Shown here: in pieces, positions 56,470 to 64,000 of the stretch
Numbering within the stretch: the first letter of the stretch is position 1
Layout: each line of letters begins with the position of its first letter
Assembly (NCBI GenBank): GCA_963682025.1
Contig: OY821520.1
Span: 134,920,738-134,984,737 of the forward strand
Reading direction: 5' to 3'
Length of the DNA: 64,000 nucleotides
Source: Cordilura impudica
Lineage: Eukaryota > Arthropoda > Insecta > Diptera > Scathophagidae
The notes under the pieces: generated by a model
Database searches by the model: none
The model's input: the letters and a program-made list of their open reading frames with translations, nothing else
What the model was told of the DNA's origin: nothing
Made by a program: the position numbers and the translations under genes

Positions 56470-57000
56470 GCAAAATTTCCAATCTTTTTCGAGTAGTTGT
56501 TCCCACACGCCAACATTTTTGTCCAAATGCTTTGAAATTTCGAAAACATATCATCTACATATATTCAGATTAAAATACTGAAAGTTTTGTCAAAATGCTT
56601 TGAAATTTCGAAAACATATTCTCTACATATATTCAGATTAAAATAGTGAAAGTTTTTTCCAACTGTTCTTGGAAAATTTTTTGTAAATATGCATCAAACA
56701 TATAAGACCATTATTTCCATACATTTGGGTGGAACGTGGATGATCTTTTTCGAGTAGTACCTAGCCCACTCCATAGTTTTTATCAGAGTGCTTCAATATG
56801 GCAGGAGACTAATCTATTAATATAACTGACTTCAAAATACGTAAAAGCATACCATACCTTTTTGGAAATTTTTTCTTAAATGACGTCAAACATCTATGAA
56901 GTTAATATTTTCATACATTTGTATGGAAAGTCGTCGAGCTTTTTCGAGTAGTAGTTTGCCCACGCCAGTGGGACACTCCGATTCAAGTGAAATTTAACGA
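56470..57000. repeat. Diverged tandem repeat with CTTTTTCGAGTAGT motif
   Basis: CTTTTTCGAGTAGT followed within 25 bases by CCCAC(G/T)CCA recurs near 56483, 56745 and 56940, each preceded by an ATACATTTGxxTGGAA-type phrase in the later two. Within it a 68 bp unit (GCTTTGAAATTTCGAAAACA to AATAxTGAAAGTTTT) is duplicated in tandem at 56525-56660. Confidence 0.65.
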
Positions 57001-57112
57001 TGATATTCCTGGTATCTATACGATTCTAAAAAGTATACATTTGTTGTACTAAATACCTATATTTAACTTTTTACATGCTTTCAAACATGAAAAATGCTAA
57101 TTTTTACTACTC

Positions 57113-57139
57113 GAGCTACTCGTTGAGCTCGAGTAGCTC
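57113..57139. repeat. Perfect 10 bp inverted repeat (hairpin)
   Basis: GAGCTACTCG, loop TTGAGCT, CGAGTAGCTC. It is unusually GC-rich for its surroundings and contains the CGAGTAG core of the adjacent tandem repeat on both arms. Confidence 0.8.
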
Positions 57140-58685
57140 ATCAACTACTGAGTATTAACAAGCACTTACCTTTGATTCAGCAAACAAATGATGATTTAAT
57201 CATATAAAACATTATCAAAGCAAACTAGCAAAAACACAAGAATTCAATTTATTTATCCTTGACAAAAAAAAAACACCACAAACTTTAATGTTGTTTTTCT
57301 GATGGTGTTAAATCTTCTTCCTTTACCTTTGTTGATGATAACTTGTAACAGAATTTCAAAATGCAATAAATTCCAAAAGTTATTGGCGATGACAGAATTG
57401 TTTTATATTTCTGTGGGTTTTTTAAGGTGGTTACTTTTTTTCTTTTTTTTTCTTGCTTAATGATAAAAGTTTAATCCAGATTATATTAAGGTGAGGTTTC
57501 TGTGAACTTTCTTTGTTTTGTAGTTACATATGCATGTATGTATGTATTTTCCATTAGAATTTTGTCTTTTTTATTTTGGAATTTTTAAATTTAACCTTTT
57601 TTTGTTTTGTTTTTTTTTTTATTATTATTTATCTATAAGATTGCAACAAAAAAGGTTGTATTTATCTTCTTTTGGATGAATTTTTAAGGTTTCGTGTGTT
57701 ATTTTCGATTTATTTATTTAATTTTTTTTTCTTTGAACGCACACGCGACTTTAAAACGTGTATTGCAAAGAGAAGGAGAGAGAGAGAGAATGAGTTAAAT
57801 ATTTGTGTGATTTTTAGAATGTATTCATACATTACGTACATACAAAGCAAGAAGAGAAGAATTGCGTAAAAACAAAACAACGGTAACTGATGATAACGAC
57901 AACAATAGTAATTGCAATAATTCTAATACACATTTGTTGTAAAATATCAATATTTTACTCAAATCTTGTTTAAAATCTAGTACGGTTTACACAGTAATTG
58001 GTACATTTTGTTTGACACCGCTGATTGATATAAACAGCTGATTTATATAAACAAAAGATTTGTAGAAAACATAAATGTTCATAGTTTGCTAATAATGTGG
58101 ATATTTCTTAAACAACCCAAGTTCTCTTGATATGTTATGCATAATGAAAGAAAAAATACCGGTAATAAGCTCTAATTTTGTTTATTTATTAAAACAATAA
58201 CAAAATCTTGCCAACAGCTTAATTCATAATATTTAATGAATTATTATAGCTATATAATTGAGCTTTGTATTTTTTTGTAACTTCTCAAATTTAGTCTCGA
58301 ACTAAAAAATATCGCAAATATTATGAATTACATATGTATTTCTTTTTTGCGAAATCACCAAAGTGATTTTTAAAAAGATAACAAATTTTTTTACAAAAAA
58401 TACAATTAAAAAAGACTAGATAAATGAAATACTGAAATACCAAATCAATGGAAACTTTTGAGCTTATGTACTAGTGTCTTTGAAAACAATATAAGTAGAA
58501 TATGGTATCAACGAAAATGTATAAAATTTTAAGCGTTATTTAAATATTTATTTTTCTGACATTTGCTTTCAACTGTTTTTTAAAAACAATTTTATTTTTC
58601 AATGTTTTAATCATATAATTAGTTATTATAAAATAATAGCAAGAATAAAGTTTTGGGAATAAAATTTGTAACAAATATTCTATGA
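57140..58685. other. A+T-rich DNA without a gene
   Basis: No gene recognised. There is a short GA-run near 57770-57792 and poly-T stretches. Confidence 0.4.
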
Positions 58686-58689
58686 ATAA

Positions 58690-59520
58690 ATTCGTAATTT
58701 AAAAAATTCTCAAGAAATGTTGCCGGTTCAACATTTAGGAGCAGGTGCCATAAAACAAGTCAAGTCAGGATAATTTAATAGCAAAGTTGATTAAAAAATA
58801 TTCAAAAATGCTGCCTAAAGAGATCATTAATAATTTGAAACTAAAAATATGAGCTCGAACTGTTTCGCGACGAGCAATTGAGGCTAATTATGGTTTTTTT
58901 CCTCCTTGGAAGAAACCACTGCTATCAGAGAAAAATCGTTTGACTTGCATACATTTTACTAAAGAACACCTGTATTGAGAAAGACGGAATTGGAATACTG
59001 TTCTCTTTTCAAATGCCATGATGGAAGATATTTTGTACGAAGACCAAAGTGAAAAAGACTATGCCCAAAATATACAAATAATACTGATAAGTTTGGCGCT
59101 GGCAATATTACGGTAAGCGGTTGTTTTTCGGGCCAAGGAATGGGTCCAATTTATGTACTCAAAGATAGTCTAACTGAAATTGAATGCAGGCAGATTCTAA
59201 TTGACGTAATGAGTCCATACGAGGAGAAAAAATATGCCCCTAGTCTGAAAGTTCTAAAATGATAATTACCCAAAGCACACCTTCAAAGTTATAACGGAAT
59301 GGCTGCAATGTTATGCAGTTTGTAATTTGGAATGGCCAGCCCAGTCACCAGATCTCAACACCATAGAAAACCTATTTTGGAACGAAAAGCACGGATACGA
59401 AATTACACAAACAAGACAGATTGCATAGAGGCAGTTAATTCAGAGTAGCAGAAAATTTTAATGGATGTCATCAGCAATTTAGTTGGCGATGTGAAGCAGT
59501 ATCTAAAATAATAGATACCC
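58690..59520 (+). pseudogene. Tc1/Tc3-like transposase relic, heavily mutated
   Basis: Readable in several frames: LPKEIINNLKLKI and ARTVSRRAIEANYG (N-terminal DNA-binding part), LLSEKNRLTCIHFTKEH, then RPK then KRLCPKYT, KFGAGNITVSGCFSGQGMGP, then [15 protein letters not shown] (the second-Asp region with its Gln-Asp lost), [16 protein letters not shown] (normally SPDLNPIENLW). At least four stops or shifts. No inverted ends could be identified. Confidence 0.7.
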
Positions 59521-60950
59521 AACAAAATATTGAAACCACAAATAGAGGGAAAGTTTTCAATTATTGTATAATAAAGGTTTAGATTGTTTTGTCAACAGCA
59601 TAAAAATTCATACTTTTAACTACTGTTATTTTTTTTCTGAAGTTAAGCTATTTTATGCTAATATTTTTTCTTGTTTAAATAAATAAAACATACACGCTTT
59701 TAAATTCATAAAAGAGTTTTCAGTTTTATGATCCGATTTTTTGTCACTGACCGTTCAAGTCGTCATAAAAAATTTTTGTTAAAAGTTTTCATTATATTCT
59801 CACTCGATGTATTTATTAGGGTAATCGAATTAAATTAAGCAAAAAAAAAATCTCATGAAATATATAAATAAGTTTTGACTTGTAAAAAAATTATGCTCCC
59901 AAAAAAAAAAATTACTAAAAACTTGTGTAAAATACTATGACAAAAATTTTTTCGTTGAAGTCAATTAAAATTAAAAAGCAAAATGTAAATTTACCGAATT
60001 GAAATTTTTGTTTATTTAACAAGTTTTTTCATATGCCATGTTAAACAATTTCAAAAATTTTAATCTTGTAAATTATCTATGATTTTTTTATAACTTTACT
60101 GAAGACATCACCTAATAATGTAAAATACAGAAATTAATTTTGACCATTTTTTTTTAATAAAAATTTAAGCAGTTTTAAAAAAACTATTATTTTACTATTC
60201 ACATAAATTTGTATTTATTAAGGAATTTCCACGCAATTTTATTTGCTTTGTATAAAAAATACTTTTAAGATTTTTATTTTCTATGCATTGTTCCAAAATA
60301 AAAAAATATTTTAATTTTCAAATAAATTTTTTATATTTAGACTTGGCGTTTTTAAAACAATAGTTTCTCCTATTGCAAATTATTTAGCCAACCATCACCA
60401 CGAAATGCGTACAAGCTAGATCTTCGTAGAAAATTTAATATAAGCAAATGATACCTACTAACAATTTTTTTTTCTTGTCTGGTCGTAAAAAACACATGAA
60501 TTTTTTTTTTTTTTATTGCAGAAACAACAAACTCACTTGTTATGGAGTACAAAAAGAAAACGAACAAGAAACAAAATAATAAAAAAAAAAAATAAACAAA
60601 AAGGGCGCGACAAAAGATACAAATGCAGGAAGCAGCTATTGCAGAGAAAACCAGAGTTAAGAAAAAGGGCGGAAAATAAAACAAGTAAGAAATAACAATA
60701 GTTCATGGTCAAGTACGAACCATACACTACCCTACATTTTTTTTTGTTATATGGGGTGTAACGAACACAAGTAATCAGGTCATTATGAGCAAAATGTGAT
60801 TTTATTTTGATTTTATATATATTTTAATATATTATATTAAGTTTAGTAAAATTCCAATTTATTTTCTTTACGTGATTATTTGTTGTTGTTTAATTGCAAA
60901 AATTATCAATTATATACAATATTGCATACATATCTTTTAAATTAGAACTA
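59521..60950. other. A+T-rich DNA without a gene
   Basis: No gene or element recognised. Confidence 0.4.
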
Positions 60951-61766
60951 CAGTATAATCCGTTTAATTACCCCACGCTTAATTACAATTACCTTTCACG
61001 CTTATTTACCTCGAATTCTAAATCCCATTTTTTTTTTGTTCACTTTTCTAACTTTCGCCTAATTACCCAATTTGGATAATTACCTCAAATATTGTATCCA
61101 AAAAATAAAATTTTCATTAAATTTTCTTGGTTTAATTACCCATAGTGCTATTGGCTCACGATATGGTTTAACCAGATGCGCCTGAATAATGCTGTCATTT
61201 CTTGAAAATTGGTAATGAATAAAGCAAAGGAGTTTGCCATAAAAATTAATTACGATTTTGAACCGAACAGTGGTTTTTTGTGGAGGTGGCAGAGGAGAGA
61301 AAACAAAGTTCACAAAAATACATGCAGAAAGTAATGAGGATGATCGTGAATGTGGCCGAAATTTTCTGGAAAGTAACAATTTTTCCTTAATACTTCAAAA
61401 TTATACTCCTGAAAAAATATGTAATGCTGATGAGAGTGGCCTTTTTTATAAAGTTGTGCCAAGTGGAACATAAGCTCGAAAAGGGGACCCAAACAAATGC
61501 AATAAATCTCAAAAACAACGTCTAACATTATTATTTTTGTGTAACTCTGTGGGAACATACCAAAAAGTGTTTGCAATTTACTTCTTTATGTGATTCATAT
61601 GACTTATTTTTATTTATGCGGAAAATTGCCATTTTGATGTATTTTAAAGTATTCGTCTAATTGCCTCTTATGAGGTTATTAAACGTGTTCATTTAAATGC
61701 TTTCCCCGCATAATTACCCAAAACTCTTGTAAATTTTGACGAGGTAATTAACCGAATTTCCTATTA
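60951..61766 (+). mobile_element. Pogo-type transposon, internally deleted
   Basis: The left end CAGTATAATCCGTTTAATTA follows a TA and resembles the pogo terminus CAGTATAATTCGCTTAG. The right end, read inward, is GGAAATTCGGTTAATTACCT, an imperfect partner. Subterminal TTAATTACC motifs recur at both ends (about 60975-61140 and 61725-61750). The inside carries a piece of a DDE_1 (pogo/Tigger/CENP-B-like) transposase. About 0.8 kb, so most of the gene is deleted. The right edge is approximate. Confidence 0.65.
61310..61592 (+). pseudogene. Pogo/Tigger-type transposase fragment
   Basis: The frame reads FLESNNFSLILQNYTPEKIC, then NADESGLFYKVVPSGT, then TAA at 61471-61473, then in the same frame ARKGDPNKCNKSQKQRLTLL and NSVGTYQKV. 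NADESGLFYK is the first-Asp motif of the DDE_1 superfamily. Catalytic Asp 2 and 3 and the DNA-binding half are absent. Confidence 0.75.
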
Positions 61767-64000
61767 AAAAGTCTTAATTGCTTGAACTGATTAATTCTGT
61801 AAAACAATTGATATTTTTTGATATAAAATTAATATTAGACACAATCGTTAGTTTTGCAAAGAACAATCGATAACTGCTATAAAAAAAAATTATTGGGTTT
61901 TACTTGTCCAGTGACCTACTGGAGGTTGAGGTCTGCTTGATTATATCCCGGTATAAAACTATATTCAAAGATTTTATGACACTCACAATTTTTTTTTAAT
62001 TTAAATCGATCGAAAATTGACAAATTTTCAATACTTTTTTAAATATGGAAGGTCGGATATTAGGATGACTTAAAATCGGCCCTTATTAGAATATATTTTA
62101 GTACTGACAGAACTGTTCTTATATACTTTCATATAAATTGATACACATCACTTGTATTTTTTAATCACTTTGATTATAATTTTTTCATACAAAAAGAGGA
62201 TTTATTAAATCATAAAAAGTAGGATTTTAATGTGTAGGCAAACAAATTTTTGATATATTGAATCTATATAACTACCTTATTTTTAATTTAAAAAAATAAA
62301 AGTTTTTTTAAGCTTCTAAGTAATATGTTTAAATTTCATTCGCTCCCCTATCCCCCCTTCAATAAACAAAATTTGTATTTATTAAATCCAAGTCATTACA
62401 AAATACAACTATTACTATTAATTTTGAAATTTTTAATTCCAGAAGTAATTTGCTGGTTAGGTTTTGACGGACCGTGTTCAACGCTGACTGAGTTACTAAA
62501 ATCACTAAATATAACACGAAGTGACGCCCAATTCAATTATGATAAATTGAAATGAAGCAATTGTGTGCTTGGATATTTCACGGGGTTTATTGTTTTACTA
62601 CAAACCCGAAAAATTATATACTCGTACAATGAAGGAAAAAATAATTTAAAAAAATTAATTATGTAAAAACTTTTTTGAAAACTAAAAGTTTTTTAATTTG
62701 CCAACATCATTATGCCAACATCGAATTTCTGAAGTTTATGGTTTAGAAAAGAAGGCTGAAGAAACCTGCATTTTCCAGATATTATTGATAAAAATTTTGT
62801 TACACATATATACATAATTTTGAAAATGATTGGAACCTTAAATTAATCTTCTATCCGCAATCGCTCGAAATTTAAAAATTGGTTGAAAATTGATGGAATT
62901 AAAAATGTTTAAGCGCTGAAAGTAATCCAAATGAAGTTTTTAATATTACTTTAAAAAATTTAGACTGCTATAACATTTTTGAACTGAAAAACAAATTCAT
63001 AAAATGCACGAAAATATTTATTTAAATTTATTCAAATATAAAAGAAAATTGAAACCAAGAATTCATGTCTTAAACCACTTCATATATGTAGGTGCTTAGT
63101 CATATATAGATAAATATTTAATTTGCTTAAAAACAATATATATATATATATGAAAACTCAAGCTATTGGAAATAGGAATTATATTAAAAATAATATTGAT
63201 TGATGTGAAATTCAACACAAATTAAAACGCTAACAAAACTAATAGAGAAAGTTGTTTTCTTTTAAAAATATCTTTTATCTTTTTCCACCTGAAATTAATT
63301 CTAAAATCTATTTATATGTAATATTTTATTTCAAATACTTGAAATGTTTTGAAGCAAACAAAATAAACTTTTAAGGTCCCTTACTTTTTCATTGTTCCGA
63401 TTTTCTGTCGCCATAAATGTGAATATGAAACCATGATGAAAAATCCACTACTTTCAAATTTACTATCAAATCAAACTGAAATTTAGAAAATGTGATATTG
63501 TGAAAACACAAACTGATAACGATATATCAAAATTGATAACAAGAATTTAAATTGAGAAATTAAACATTGTGTTATTAAATTTAAATTTAAATTTTTCGAT
63601 ATCGAGTATAGTCAATCGAAATTCCATATTTTGAAGAAGACGGACAAATGTCAGACCTCGTTTCATTTATTAGCTAGGGTCCATAATTCGTTAACTGTGA
63701 TAGAGTAAAATTATTCTTAGTATATTTTTTGGAAAATAAAAAAATTATTTAGATCGAAAAATTTCGATAACGAATGCGACGAATGGTGAAATAAAAAAAT
63801 TAGTTACAATAAGCCAACGTTTGACCATCTACAAAAGAAGTTAGGTTTTCTAGCAGTTAATGATCTTGTTGAAAATATAAATATATACCTCAAACAAGAA
63901 AACAAATGTAAGAGAAGTTAATTGTCTGAATAATTTTCTACGTGTATTATAGACATTTGAGTCGATTTAAATGAATCAACAATTTCAGTATATCGATGAA
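61767..64000. other. A+T-rich DNA without a gene
   Basis: No convincing gene. A 76-codon frame at 62325-62555 has no recognisable motif. TATATATATATATG at about 63138 is a short microsatellite. Confidence 0.4.

Noticed and set aside
60370..60727. Overlapping hydrophobic minus-strand frames
   Set aside because: They arise from poly-A runs on the plus strand and have no start context or homologous motif.
62325..62555. 76-codon frame in the last 2 kb
   Set aside because: No recognisable motif, no supporting signals, normal chance length for this base composition.

Overview
The window reads as repeat-dense, probably heterochromatic or intergenic DNA from a higher fly (Diptera, likely a schizophoran such as a calyptrate or tephritid). 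The evidence is the strong A+T bias, dispersed mini-me/DINE-like repeats with (GTCY)n blocks, a DD41D 'rosa'-type mariner, Jockey-group LINEs, Tc1, pogo and Transib relics, and no recognisable host gene. I found no convincing single-copy host exon in 64 kb. The species call is inference.

Layout. 1-4.1 kb: a short tandem duplication, then a ~3.06 kb Transib (RAG1-like) transposon with a broken transposase. 4.5-8.0 kb: a degenerate 17-18 bp satellite (TTTTCTTAAAAAAGTACC-like), locally organised as ~250 bp higher-order repeats, carrying a tRNA-derived SINE and a complete DD41D mariner with an intact 361-codon transposase. 8-16 kb: dispersed repeats (mini-me type), a pogo-type MITE and a MITE with TAA target duplications. 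16.3-17.9 kb: an inverted copy of the heptamer repeat system that dominates 44-55 kb. 18-21.1 kb: two MITEs and dispersed repeats. 21.5-30 kb: a Tc1 relic split by a GTGACT minisatellite, a Jockey-type LINE with broken ORF1 and ORF2 (the latter also hit by a 253 bp MITE), and a ~3 kb transposon with ~500 bp terminal inverted repeats and a broken, truncated transposase-like gene of a family I cannot name firmly. 32.7-36.6 kb: a LINE with an uninterrupted 999-codon endonuclease/reverse transcriptase ORF, followed at once by a Helitron-like element. 36.9-43.1 kb: the 17-18 bp satellite again, split by a 3,076 bp element with perfect 9 bp target duplications (Mutator-like or Merlin-like), which itself holds a 5'-truncated LINE. 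44.3-54.8 kb: arrays of the heptamer AAAAATT alternating with a conserved ~400 bp unit, with a 200-N gap. 55.1-56.4 kb: the 17-18 bp satellite on the opposite strand. 56.4-64 kb: A+T-rich DNA with a small tandem repeat, a Tc1 relic and a pogo relic.

How the parts relate. The elements form nested layers: satellites are hosts for mariner, SINE and the 9 bp-TSD element; the latter hosts a LINE; Jockey hosts a MITE; the intact LINE's tail hosts a Helitron-like element. Only two long reading frames are open end to end, the mariner transposase (6322-7407) and the LINE ORF (33058-36057), and the LINE appears to have lost its catalytic endonuclease glutamate. The most unusual items are the Transib with RSS-like ends, the heptamer/unit higher-order system with an apparent assembly duplication across the gap, the long-TIR transposon, and the 9 bp-TSD element with a RING-like reading frame. 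All family assignments are from motif recognition without any database search.
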